Part shown: piece by piece, positions 1 to 8,251 of the stretch
Numbering within the stretch: the stretch's first letter is position 1
Layout: each line of letters begins with the position of its first letter
Assembly: GCA_036960605.1 (NCBI GenBank)
Contig: JBALXI010000003.1
Span: forward strand, 1 to 64,000
Reading direction: 5' to 3'
Source of the DNA: Oleispira sp036960605
GTDB lineage: Bacteria > Pseudomonadota > Gammaproteobacteria > Pseudomonadales > Oceanobacteraceae
Length of the DNA: 64,000 nucleotides
Translations under genes and position numbers: made by a program
The notes under the pieces: generated by a model
Seen by the model: only the letters and a program-made list of their open reading frames with translations
What the model was told of the DNA's origin: nothing
Databases searched by the model: none

Positions 1-15
1 TACTGGCGCTAGCAT
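1..15 (-). CDS. Start of an unidentified gene overlapping the mutT end (partial, runs off window)
   Basis: On the minus strand an ATG at 15-13 opens a frame (M-L-A-P-V) that stays open to the window edge and overlaps the mutT stop by 7 nt. A Shine-Dalgarno-like GGGTGAAG lies 2 nt upstream, and the same frame is open further back, to an in-frame TGA near position 78. Overlapping start/stop pairs are common in this region, so a co-translated downstream gene is plausible. In pseudomonads MutT is fused to a C-terminal ThiE-like domain, so a separate ThiE-like gene is one guess, but five codons cannot show that. Confidence 0.35.
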
Positions 16-482
16 GACTTCACCCGTATTAATGTGACAGCCTTCTTTATAAGGCACCATGGTAATACCGGCATGTCAGCTTGCTCAACCCAAACTAATG
101 GCTGATCTTCTTTTCCAATAAATTCATTTTCTGCAGCATGAGTATTAGGCAATTTTCCGTTATATACAGACCAGACATCAAGCAAGACGGACTTGTCTGG
201 GTAATGAAATGGAATAGTAATCAGCGGGCGCATATCTTCAATCGAACACTGTAAACCAAGCTCTTCTTCCAGCTCTCGCTGCAGAGCAACCTGAACACTT
301 TCGCCAGACTCTACCTTACCACCAGGGAATTCCCACAAACCGCCTTGGTGCTGATGATCAGCACGCTTAGCGATTAAAACTTTACCTTTCTCACGGAGTT
401 GCTCTTGGCCTTTGTCTACGTCCTGATTATCAGGAGGACAATCAAAGATGACACCGACCGCAACATGTACTAATTTTTTCAT
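9..482 (-). CDS. mutT: MutT-type Nudix hydrolase (8-oxo-dGTP diphosphatase)
   Basis: Predicted cytoplasmic sanitiser of oxidised nucleotides, hydrolysing 8-oxo-dGTP to the monophosphate. A complete Nudix box (GX5EX7REUXEEXGU) is visible at residues 55-77, with G55, E61, R69-E70 and E73-E74 in place, preceded by GGLWEFPGGK, typical of MutT. At 157 aa it is longer than the roughly 130 aa of E. coli MutT, mainly through a hydrophilic insertion at residues 14-34 between the first strand and VLIAKR. It starts 15 nt after the argJ stop, so the two are probably co-transcribed. The C-terminal tail (about residues 139-157) fits the family's FPxAN region poorly. Family confidence is high; exact substrate is inferred. 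Confidence 0.92.
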   Translation of the reverse strand: MKKLVHVAVGVIFDCPPDNQDVDKGQEQLREKGKVLIAKRADHQHQGGLWEFPGGKVESGESVQVALQRELEEELGLQCSIEDMRPLITIPFHYPDKSVLLDVWSVYNGKLPNTHAAENEFIGKEDQPLVWVEQADMPVLPWCLIKKAVTLIRVKSC

Positions 483-497
483 CGTAGTGGCATAAAC

Positions 498-1721
498 CTA
501 AGAACGGTAGTCGGCATTGATACTGACATAATCATGTGAAAGGTCTGTCGTCCAAACGCGCTCAGTGACTTCACCACGACCAAGACGAATACTAATGGTG
601 ATTTCTGGTTGAGCAAATATCGCCGCGCCAGCTTCTTCGGTATAACTCGCTGCTCTCCCGCCGCTTTTAACGATACACACATCATCCAGATAGATATCGA
701 TATCTTCCAATATCATGTCCTTTACACCCGCACGGCCTACTGCCGCTAAAATACGACCCCAGTTAGCATCGCAGGCAAACAAGGCAGTTTTAACCAGTGG
801 TGAATGTGCAACGGTATAGGCAACATCTAATGCTTCTTGTACGCTGGCCGCATGTTGAACTTCCATAGTGACGAACTTAGTTGCGCCTTCGCCATCACGT
901 ACAATCGCATGCGATAGAATCATAAAGGCTGCTAGTAAGGCATCAAATACTGCAGGATAACGCGCATCGTCTTTGCTGCTGATTTCTGCCATATCGGCTC
1001 GCGCTGTCGCGATCAAGATACAAGAATCATTAGTTGAAGTATCACCATCAACCGTCACGCGGTTGAAAGACTTATCTGCTAGCTCTTTGCACATCACATC
1101 CAATAACGGCTTTGCGATCACAGCATCCGTTGTAAGGTAAGCCAACATGGTGGCCATATTCGGCATGATCATTCCGGCACCTTTTGAGATACCTGAAATA
1201 GTAATCGTCTCAGTGGCGGTAATGTCGACCTGCTGACTATAACCTTTTGGCAAGGTATCCGTTGTCATGATGCCTTCAGCCGCAGCTGGCCAAACGTCAG
1301 CCGCTAATTTCTCTAATGCTGGAGAAAGCCCAGAAAGAAGCTTATCCATAGGCAGCGACTCGCCAATAACACCGGTAGAGAAAGGTAAGATCTGATTCGC
1401 GGCTATGCCTGTTAACTGTGCCAGCTGCTCACATGTTGTTAATGCATCGGTCATACCCTGTGGACCTGTGCCCGCATTGGCATTACCGGTATTAATTACC
1501 AGATAGCGAATATCTGCTTCTTGTAAATGCTTTTTCGAAACTTGAACTGGCGCGGCGCAGAACGCATTAAGGGTAAATACTCCACTCACTCGGCTGCCTT
1601 CGGCTAATTCAAAGATCACTAAATCATTGCGGCCTTCATACTTGATACCCGCTTGAGCGATACCTATACGAATGCCACTTACTGGATGATAATTTTGTAA
1701 TACTTCTAAGCCGACAGCCAT
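498..1721 (-). CDS. argJ: Bifunctional glutamate N-acetyltransferase / ornithine acetyltransferase
   Basis: Arginine biosynthesis: transfers acetyl from N-acetylornithine to glutamate, and in the bifunctional form also makes N-acetylglutamate from acetyl-CoA. The 407-aa length is normal. The self-cleavage site is visible as NMATML, with the nucleophile Thr at residue 191 following Ala190, in the KGAGMIMPNMATML context. TNDS near residue 236 and the C-terminal ANWGR motif also fit ArgJ. It lies downstream of secA and upstream of mutT, the order known in pseudomonads. The secA terminator and a 197-bp repeat element separate it from secA, so it probably has its own promoter in 1722-1785; no convincing -35/-10 pair was found. 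Confidence 0.97.
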   Translation of the reverse strand: MAVGLEVLQNYHPVSGIRIGIAQAGIKYEGRNDLVIFELAEGSRVSGVFTLNAFCAAPVQVSKKHLQEADIRYLVINTGNANAGTGPQGMTDALTTCEQLAQLTGIAANQILPFSTGVIGESLPMDKLLSGLSPALEKLAADVWPAAAEGIMTTDTLPKGYSQQVDITATETITISGISKGAGMIMPNMATMLAYLTTDAVIAKPLLDVMCKELADKSFNRVTVDGDTSTNDSCILIATARADMAEISSKDDARYPAVFDALLAAFMILSHAIVRDGEGATKFVTMEVQHAASVQEALDVAYTVAHSPLVKTALFACDANWGRILAAVGRAGVKDMILEDIDIYLDDVCIVKSGGRAASYTEEAGAAIFAQPEITISIRLGRGEVTERVWTTDLSHDYVSINADYRS

Positions 1722-1785
1722 GTTCTTCTCACACTGTTAAATTACGATTAATGCCATTTTACCTGCATTATTTTAATCTTTCATG

Positions 1786-1982
1786 TAACTATTCAGGTAG
1801 TTCAAATTTAGACAGAATAAGATCCATTATTGTGTGTTTGTGGAGCAAATATGCGAGGCATGGAGCGTAGCGGCGTGAAAACCTGCAACGACTGACCGAA
1901 CTAAGGCTACAGGGAAGTATTTACGCCGTTTTGTGGAATAAATACCCAATCAGGGATCGTTTTTAAAACTGCTGGATAGTTA
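1786..1982 (+). repeat. MITE-like element, copy 1
   Basis: A non-coding 197-bp unit with terminal inverted repeats: TAACTATTCAG at the left and CTGGATAGTTA at the right (one mismatch), both ending in TA. A second copy in the opposite orientation lies at 55715-55883. The two share long near-identical blocks, for example AAGATCCATTATTG, CAAATATGCGAGGCA, CGAACTAAGGCTACAGGGA and ACGCCGTTTTGTGGAATAAATA. Copy 1 carries about 30 nt absent from copy 2 (near 1865-1896). Subterminal GATCC/GGATC blocks and an inner CGGCGT...ACGCCG pair make the unit highly foldable. Together with the terminator at 2021-2048 it fills the argJ-secA gap (1722-2071). No transposase is encoded. Confidence 0.8.
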
Positions 1983-2020
1983 CTCTTTCATAAAAATCAG
2001 CTGATAAATATGAGCCCACA

Positions 2021-2048
2021 AAAAAGGGCAGCTTAAGCTGCCCTTTTT
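2021..2048. terminator. Rho-independent terminator after secA
   Basis: A perfect palindrome: arms AAAAAGGGCAGC and GCTGCCCTTTTT around a TTAA loop. On the minus strand it lies 23 nt beyond the secA stop and ends in a T-run, so it terminates secA. It is symmetrical and could also act in the other direction. Confidence 0.93.
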
Positions 2049-2071
2049 ATACTTACATCTAGCAAATGTAC

Positions 2072-4837
2072 TTAAGCTGTTAACTTGCCATGACACTGCT
2101 TGTACTTCTTATTAGAACCACAAGGACAAGGCTCATTACGGCCTACTTTTTTATCTTCACGGACGAAAGGCTGAGCGGCATCTTCAGTTTCAGAGGAAGC
2201 TTCTTCACTACTACTTCCGCCAGCAGTAATACTTTCTGCTGCGGCATGCTGGTAACTAGACTGCTTAGCCTGAGCTTCAGCTTGCACACGACGCTGCTCT
2301 TCCATTTCACGCACATCTTCTTCCTGACGCACTTTCACGTGAGAGAGAATGCGGATACTTTCGCGCTTCATGTTTTCCAATAATTCTTGGAATAACTCAA
2401 ACGCTTCACGCTTATATTCTTGCTTTGGATTCTTCTGCGCGTAGCCACGTAAGTGAATACCCTGACGCAAGTGATCCATTGTTGCTAAGTGTTCTTTCCA
2501 CAGATTATCAACAATCTGCAGCATCACTTGCTTCTCAAACATACGTAATGGATTTGGCTGGTCAGGATTCGATTCAACCGAGTCTTCTTTCGCTTTATAA
2601 GCATCATTCAATGCCGTAGTAATACGTTCCCGCAAGTTTTCTTCATAAAGCTTATCGTCAGCTTCTAACCACTGCTGCAATGGAAGCTCTAAATCAAATT
2701 CAGTTTTAAGCTCAGCTTCAAGACCTGGAATATCCCACTGCTCTTCTAAGCTTTGACGAGGAATATGGTTATCAATTGCTTCTTGCAGAACATCGTGTCG
2801 AATATTCGCAACCACATCAGAAATATCATCTGAGGACATAATATCGTTACGCTGATCGTAAATTACACGACGCTGGTCATTAGCAACATCATCGTATTCT
2901 AATAGCTGCTTACGAATATCAAAGTTACGACCTTCAACTTTACGCTGGGCTTTCTCAATCGCATTGCTCACCATTTTGTGCTCAATGGATTCACCTTGCT
3001 CCATACCCAATGCCTTCATCATGTTACGGATACGATCCGACATGAAGATGCGCATTAGGCTATCTTCTAACGATAAGAAGAAACGAGAAGAACCGGCATC
3101 ACCTTGACGCCCTGCACGGCCCCGTAACTGATTATCAATACGGCGAGATTCATGGCGTTCTGTGGCAATGATATGCAAACCACCTGCGGCTAACACATCA
3201 TCATGGCGTTTCTGCCAAGCGGCTTTAATATCAGCAATTTGCTGTTCCGTTGGATTATCTAATGCTGCAATCTCAACTTCCCAGTTGCCGCCTAATACGA
3301 TATCCGTACCACGACCCGCCATGTTCGTTGCGATGGTAATAGAACCCGCAGCACCGGCCTGAGCAATAATTTGCGCTTCTTTTTCGTGTTGCTTCGCGTT
3401 TAAAACACTGTGCCCCACTTTTGCTTTAGTTAACGCTTGCGATAACAATTCTGAAGTATCAATAGACGCAGTACCGACAAGTACTGGGCGTTTTTGCGCA
3501 ACCACTTCACGTATTTCTTCAATAACCGCTTCGTACTTTTCGGCCTGAGTTAAGAAAACAACATCGTTATAATCGATACGCTTAACTTGCTTATTGGTTG
3601 GAATAGCAACCACGGCTAAGTTATAAATCTGATGAAATTCGAATGCTTCAGTATCTGCAGTACCCGTCATTCCGGATAGGTTGTTATACAACCGGAAGAA
3701 ATTCTGGAACGTGGTAGAAGCCAAAGTCTGGCTTTCAGCCTGAATGTTAACCCCTTCTTTCGCTTCAATCGCTTGGTGTAAACCTTCTCCCCAACGACGA
3801 CCCGGCATAGTACGACCGGTATGTTCATCAACAATAACGATTTGCTCGTTTTGAATGATGTAATCAACGTTTTTCTTGTAAATAACGTGAGCACGCAACG
3901 CTGAATTAACATGATGCAATAACGTTAAGTTAGAAGAAGAATAAAGACTCTCACCTTCTTTCAATACACCCTCTTTATAAAGCATATCTTCTACATATTC
4001 GTGACCAAGCTCTGTTAACTCGATAGAACGCTGCTTTTCATCAAGAGAATAATGACCCTGCTGCTCTTCCTTACCTTCTTCAGCTTCAATATGCTGAGTT
4101 AGCTGAGGAATTAATATATTCATCTTTTTATACAAGGCCGAGCTATCTTCAGCCGGACCCGAGATGATAAGCGGTGTACGCGCTTCATCAATTAAGATCG
4201 AATCAACTTCATCGACAATGGCAAAATTCAATTCACGCTGGGCTTTTTCTGCAGAAGAGAACGCCATATTGTCACGCAAGTAATCAAAGCCAAACTCGTT
4301 ATTGGTGCCGTAAGTAATATCACAGGCGTATTGCTCACGCTTGCTTGTAGAATCCAAACCAGGTACGACTACACCCAAGCTTAGCCCTAAGAATTCATAC
4401 AGAGGACGCATCCACTCAGCATCACGAGAGGCTAAATAATCGTTCACAGTTACAATGTGAACACCTTTGCCCGTCAATGCGTTTAAGTAGGTCGGTAAAG
4501 TACCTACCAGTGTTTTACCTTCACCGGTGCGCATCTCAGCAATATTGCCTTCATGCAGGGTAATACCACCAATCATTTGCACATCGAAGTGGCGCATACT
4601 CATAACACGTTTACTGGCTTCGCGGCAGACCGCAAAGGCTTCTGGCAAGATAGACTCTAAAGTAGCTCCACCCTCAATGCGTGTTTTCAATTCTGGGGTT
4701 TTAGCTTGCAGCTCGCTATCGGATAACGTTGCTAACGATTCCTCAAAAGCATTAATTTTAACAACGACTTTCCCCATGCGTTTTAATTCGCGGTCGTTTT
4801 TGCTACCAAAGATTTTACTAAATAGATTACCGATCAT
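2072..4837 (-). CDS. secA: Preprotein translocase ATPase SecA
   Basis: Motor ATPase that drives unfolded preproteins through SecYEG, cycling between cytosol and inner membrane. Full length at 921 aa. Walker A (MRTGEGKTL) is at residues 102-110; the DEAD-type block DEVDSILIDEARTPL lies near 210; the helicase motif GRAGRQGDAGSSRF is near 590. The C-terminal SecB/phospholipid-binding zinc motif CPCGSNKKYKQCHG is intact, preceded by an acidic low-complexity linker. Upstream sits an M23 peptidase rather than secM, so the E. coli SecM arrest mechanism is not visible. A candidate promoter lies in the 118-nt upstream gap and a strong terminator follows. Confidence 0.99.
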   Translation of the reverse strand: MIGNLFSKIFGSKNDRELKRMGKVVVKINAFEESLATLSDSELQAKTPELKTRIEGGATLESILPEAFAVCREASKRVMSMRHFDVQMIGGITLHEGNIAEMRTGEGKTLVGTLPTYLNALTGKGVHIVTVNDYLASRDAEWMRPLYEFLGLSLGVVVPGLDSTSKREQYACDITYGTNNEFGFDYLRDNMAFSSAEKAQRELNFAIVDEVDSILIDEARTPLIISGPAEDSSALYKKMNILIPQLTQHIEAEEGKEEQQGHYSLDEKQRSIELTELGHEYVEDMLYKEGVLKEGESLYSSSNLTLLHHVNSALRAHVIYKKNVDYIIQNEQIVIVDEHTGRTMPGRRWGEGLHQAIEAKEGVNIQAESQTLASTTFQNFFRLYNNLSGMTGTADTEAFEFHQIYNLAVVAIPTNKQVKRIDYNDVVFLTQAEKYEAVIEEIREVVAQKRPVLVGTASIDTSELLSQALTKAKVGHSVLNAKQHEKEAQIIAQAGAAGSITIATNMAGRGTDIVLGGNWEVEIAALDNPTEQQIADIKAAWQKRHDDVLAAGGLHIIATERHESRRIDNQLRGRAGRQGDAGSSRFFLSLEDSLMRIFMSDRIRNMMKALGMEQGESIEHKMVSNAIEKAQRKVEGRNFDIRKQLLEYDDVANDQRRVIYDQRNDIMSSDDISDVVANIRHDVLQEAIDNHIPRQSLEEQWDIPGLEAELKTEFDLELPLQQWLEADDKLYEENLRERITTALNDAYKAKEDSVESNPDQPNPLRMFEKQVMLQIVDNLWKEHLATMDHLRQGIHLRGYAQKNPKQEYKREAFELFQELLENMKRESIRILSHVKVRQEEDVREMEEQRRVQAEAQAKQSSYQHAAAESITAGGSSSEEASSETEDAAQPFVREDKKVGRNEPCPCGSNKKYKQCHGKLTA

Positions 4838-4923
4838 GATTATTGTTTTTTAAACCCAAAAATAGAGATAGCGAGAAAGAACCAGAAGACCGTTAACAGG
4901 CCTTCGAATAAGGTTTTCCCATA

Positions 4924-4951
4924 TTTATAACAAAAAAGAGAGAGATTACAA
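4924..4951 (-). promoter_or_regulatory. Candidate secA promoter
   Basis: Read on the minus strand: -35 TTGTAA (4951-4946), 16-nt spacer, -10 TATAAA (4929-4924). It sits immediately after the M23 peptidase stop and leaves a leader of about 80 nt before secA. It is a sequence match only. Confidence 0.45.
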
Positions 4952-4955
4952 AGAT

Positions 4956-5882
4956 TTAGCGCAGTGTGCGGTGCAAATAAGCTGCTGGATCGACTGTGCG
5001 ACCGTTTTTATAGACTTCAAAATGAACGTGAGGACCGGTAGAACGACCACTACTACCCATTGCGGCAATGACATCGCCTTTGCGCACGACATCACCAAGG
5101 CTTACCTTGATTTCAGCGCCATGAGCGTATCGTGTTTTATAACCGTTACCATGATTAATCTCAACCAGTCTACCGTAGCCATAACGATTACTGGCCCAGG
5201 TGACAACACCGGAAGCAACGGCAACAACATCAGAACCTTGCTTACCCGCAAAATCGACACCGGCATGCCAAGCTAAACGACCATTAAAAGGGTCAGTACG
5301 CTTACCATAACGAGAAGACATCCAGCCGCGTTTAATCGGGCGACCAGCAACAAAGGTATCAGCTTTAATCTTGTTCGCTAGCAGCAAATCGTCCAGAACT
5401 TCCAACTGCTGTTCACGGCGATCGATTTTTAACGCTAGGTTATCTAAAACAGATTGAATTTCAGGTGCTTGGTAGGTTTCACCCAGAGAACCAGGGCCTC
5501 CAACAGCAGGAACCGCAGAGAAATCAAACTCTTCGCCATTGATATTAGTAATGTCGATTAAACGTTCGCCGAGCGCATCAATACGCAGCAGTTTAACCTG
5601 TAATTCGGCTAATCGAAGTGTTAAACCATCGAGTTCTAGATCGGCGTGCTGTCGAATTTGTTGCAGTTCTTGACGCTGTTCATCAAGATCTTTCTCCCAT
5701 GCTTTTGCAGCAACAGGATCCAATAAGCCTTGATCAGCTAGATGAGCGGCCAATAAATAACCGGTAGCACCCATAGCAAATGGCAGTACGCAGATAGACG
5801 TCAGTAGCAAAAAACGTGCGACTGGTCCTAGCGAGTATGTTTTTGATTGTCCATGTCGTTTACCGACTATAATGATATTCAT
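4956..5882 (-). CDS. Membrane-anchored M23 family metallopeptidase (LytM/peptidoglycan endopeptidase type)
   Basis: Predicted envelope protein acting on, or regulating hydrolysis of, peptidoglycan. Order of parts: short cytoplasmic N-terminus, one membrane segment at about residues 24-48, a coiled-coil-like stretch (about 60-105 and 140-170), then a C-terminal M23 domain with zinc and catalytic motifs HAGVDFAG and HVHFEVYKNG. Both HxxxD and HxH are present, so the domain looks catalytically competent. At 308 aa it matches the M23 protein that pseudomonads carry between lpxC and secA. The location beside the division genes suggests a cell-wall role, but the substrate is not shown. Confidence 0.9.
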   Translation of the reverse strand: MNIIIVGKRHGQSKTYSLGPVARFLLLTSICVLPFAMGATGYLLAAHLADQGLLDPVAAKAWEKDLDEQRQELQQIRQHADLELDGLTLRLAELQVKLLRIDALGERLIDITNINGEEFDFSAVPAVGGPGSLGETYQAPEIQSVLDNLALKIDRREQQLEVLDDLLLANKIKADTFVAGRPIKRGWMSSRYGKRTDPFNGRLAWHAGVDFAGKQGSDVVAVASGVVTWASNRYGYGRLVEINHGNGYKTRYAHGAEIKVSLGDVVRKGDVIAAMGSSGRSTGPHVHFEVYKNGRTVDPAAYLHRTLR

Positions 5883-5911
5883 GACTATAAGTATAGTTAT
5901 CCAAATAAAAC

Positions 5912-5936
5912 AAAGGCCATCTTAAGTATGGCCTTT
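5912..5936 (-). terminator. Terminator after lpxC
   Basis: Arms AAAGGCCAT and ATGGCCTTT (9 bp, perfect) around a 7-nt loop. On the minus strand the hairpin is followed by GTTTTATTT. It ends the dcw-lpxC transcription unit and separates it from the M23 gene. Confidence 0.85.
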
Positions 5937-5994
5937 ATTTTGAAAATCACAAAAATTCTTAACTTTTCAATAAGTTATCTTACTCTAACAGAGA

Positions 5995-6906
5995 CTACTC
6001 GGTAGCAGCCACTGGTTTCATATAAGAAATTGGAGCGTTTTCTTCAGGATATTCAACGAATTCCCACGCATCCGTTTGCAGTTCAAGTGCGCGCAATAGC
6101 TTGTTATTCAAACCATGCCCCGACTTAAAGCCTACAAACTCACCCATAAGACTATGACCCAGCAGATATAAATCACCGACTGCATCTAGAATCTTATGTT
6201 TTACAAATTCATCTTCATAACGCAAACCGTCTTCGTTTAGAACACGATATTCATCAACTACGATCGCGTTATTGACACTGCCACCTAGCGCTAAGTTCTT
6301 AGAGCGTAAGAATTCAATGTCTTTCATGAAACCGAATGTACGAGCACGACTTACTTCCTTAACAAAAGAAGTAGAAGAGAAGTCTAAGCTGGCTTTTTGC
6401 GCGCTCTTCTTAAATGCTGGATGATCAAATTCGATTTCAAAAGTAACTTTAAAGCCGTTATACGGTACAAAAGAGGCGACTTTATCACCTTCTCGTACTT
6501 CTACTTTTTTCTTAATACGAATAAAGCGCTTCGCTTTAGACTGCTCAGCAATACCTGCTGATTGAATTAAGAAAACAAATGGACCGGCACTGCCGTCCAT
6601 AATAGGTACTTCTTGTGCACTTAATTCAACAATCGCGTTATCGATACCTAAACCGGCCATCGCAGATAACAGATGCTCGACGGTATCAACACGAACACCG
6701 TCTTGAACTAAGGTCGTCGACATGGTGGTTTCACCCACATTGGTCGCTTTTGCTTGAATATCAACAATAGGTTCAAGATCAACGCGTCGGAATACAATGC
6801 CGTGATCGACAGGGGCAGGCTTGAGCGTCAGGTATACTTTTTCACCTGAGTGCAGGCCAACTCCAGTGGCGCGGATTGTATTTTTGAGTGTACGTTGACG
6901 AATCAT
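5995..6906 (-). CDS. lpxC: UDP-3-O-acyl-N-acetylglucosamine deacetylase
   Basis: First committed step of lipid A synthesis in the cytoplasm: zinc-dependent deacetylation of UDP-3-O-acyl-GlcNAc. At 303 aa it is the usual length. The metal ligands are recognisable: H78 in DTVEHLLSAM, H237 and D241 in HKILDAVGD; H264 in KSGHG is the conserved catalytic His. It follows ftsZ by 94 nt, the standard position in gammaproteobacteria. A TATAAT box in the gap suggests its own promoter in addition to read-through. LpxC level in E. coli is set by FtsH proteolysis; nothing here tests that. Confidence 0.98.
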   Translation of the reverse strand: MIRQRTLKNTIRATGVGLHSGEKVYLTLKPAPVDHGIVFRRVDLEPIVDIQAKATNVGETTMSTTLVQDGVRVDTVEHLLSAMAGLGIDNAIVELSAQEVPIMDGSAGPFVFLIQSAGIAEQSKAKRFIRIKKKVEVREGDKVASFVPYNGFKVTFEIEFDHPAFKKSAQKASLDFSSTSFVKEVSRARTFGFMKDIEFLRSKNLALGGSVNNAIVVDEYRVLNEDGLRYEDEFVKHKILDAVGDLYLLGHSLMGEFVGFKSGHGLNNKLLRALELQTDAWEFVEYPEENAPISYMKPVAATE

Positions 6907-6961
6907 GTTGATTTACCAATATTGTTGATTGAAACTAATTAATTATTATTACTAACGCGCT

Positions 6962-6967
6962 ATTATA
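6962..6967 (-). promoter_or_regulatory. Candidate -10 box of an lpxC promoter
   Basis: A perfect TATAAT on the minus strand (TTGTTATAATAG context) in the ftsZ-lpxC gap, about 55 nt before the lpxC start. The -35 region 17-18 nt upstream is weak, so this is tentative. Confidence 0.45.
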
Positions 6968-7000
6968 ACAAGTATAAGGGAGCACGCCAGTAACGATTCG

Positions 7001-8203
7001 TTAATCGGCCTGGCGACGCAGAAAAGCAGGTATGTCTAAATAGTCCATATCCTTGTCTTTGGCGCTTTCCGTCCTAGACGATGACGCTTTTGCCGCCTGA
7101 TTACGAATATGAGCCGGCTTATCTAGCTCAGCATAATCTGCAACTGTGGTTGGTACTTTTTTAACCGGCTGAACTGGGGCTGTATTATCAACCACCTTTT
7201 TAGGCTTTTCAGCAGCAGATTCTTTAATACCAAGGCCTGTCGCAACAACAGTCACTTTCAGCTCATCGACCAAGTCATGATCAATAACCGTACCAATCAC
7301 AACAGTCGCATGCTCAGAAGCAAACTCTTCAATTACCTGACCGACTTCAGTGAACTCGCCCAAAGTAAGATCCAAGCCTGCGGTAACGTTAACCAAAATG
7401 CCACGAGCACCTTGTAAATCAACGTCTTCTAATAAAGGACTACCAATGGCCATTTCTGCCGCTTCACGAGCACGATTATCGCCCGTAGCAGATCCAGTAC
7501 CCATCATGGCTTGACCCATTTCAGACATTACCGTTCGCACATCGGCGAAATCGACGTTAATCATACCTGGACGCATGATCAAATCAGCAATACCTTGAAC
7601 TGCACCGAGCAATACATCATTTGCGGCGCTAAAAGCATCCAGCAAACTACTGTTCTTACCCAATACGCTCAGTAGCTTTTCATTAGGAATCGTAATTAAG
7701 GAATCGACGCTCTCAGCCAGCTGAGCTAATCCTTGCTCAGCAATTAATGAACGTTTCTTACCTTCAAACGGAAACGGTTTAGTAACAACCGCAACCGTTA
7801 GAATACCTAATTCTTTCGCTACTTCAGCAACAACAGGTGCACCACCGGTTCCGGTACCACCACCCATGCCTGCTGTAATAAATATCATATCCGCACCACT
7901 GATAGCTTCAGCAATACGATCACGATCTTCTAAAGCTGCTTGACGTCCTACTTCAGGATTCGCCCCAGCGCCTAAACCTTTTGTAACAGCGCCGCCCAAT
8001 TGAATAACAGAACGTGCTTCTACTTTTCGTAGCGCTTGCGAATCTGTGTTAGCGCAGATAAATTCTACACCTTCAATATTATTAACGACCATGTGTTGTA
8101 CGGCATTACCGCCACCGCCACCCACACCGATAACTTTTATCACTGCGTTTTGTTGAGGATCATCTGCTAATTCGAACATATCCCCTTCCCGTTGCTGAGA
8201 CAT
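7001..8203 (-). CDS. ftsZ: Cell division GTPase FtsZ
   Basis: Tubulin-like GTPase that polymerises into the Z-ring at midcell. The tubulin signature GGGTGTG is at residues 114-120 and the T7/synergy region NVDFADV is present. The C-terminal peptide DYLDIPAFLRRQAD, which binds FtsA and ZipA, is intact after a variable linker (about 320-385). I chose ATG at 8203 (M-S-Q-Q), giving 400 aa, because AGGAGAAGGAGC precedes it directly; an in-frame start 13 codons upstream lacks this support. It lies 48 nt after ftsA, the conserved pair. Confidence 0.98.
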   Translation of the reverse strand: MSQQREGDMFELADDPQQNAVIKVIGVGGGGGNAVQHMVVNNIEGVEFICANTDSQALRKVEARSVIQLGGAVTKGLGAGANPEVGRQAALEDRDRIAEAISGADMIFITAGMGGGTGTGGAPVVAEVAKELGILTVAVVTKPFPFEGKKRSLIAEQGLAQLAESVDSLITIPNEKLLSVLGKNSSLLDAFSAANDVLLGAVQGIADLIMRPGMINVDFADVRTVMSEMGQAMMGTGSATGDNRAREAAEMAIGSPLLEDVDLQGARGILVNVTAGLDLTLGEFTEVGQVIEEFASEHATVVIGTVIDHDLVDELKVTVVATGLGIKESAAEKPKKVVDNTAPVQPVKKVPTTVADYAELDKPAHIRNQAAKASSSRTESAKDKDMDYLDIPAFLRRQAD

Positions 8204-8251
8204 AGCTCCTTCTCCTTTGCTGAGCTGCGCAATGCGCACCACTATTTAATA

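Noticed and set aside
1786..1982. Insertion sequence with its own transposase
   Set aside because: The element is under 200 bp with no coding capacity; only the MITE-like interpretation fits.
4838..4955. secM-type arrest leader upstream of secA
   Set aside because: The upstream gene is a complete M23 peptidase, and no short secreted frame with an arrest-like end is visible in the gap.
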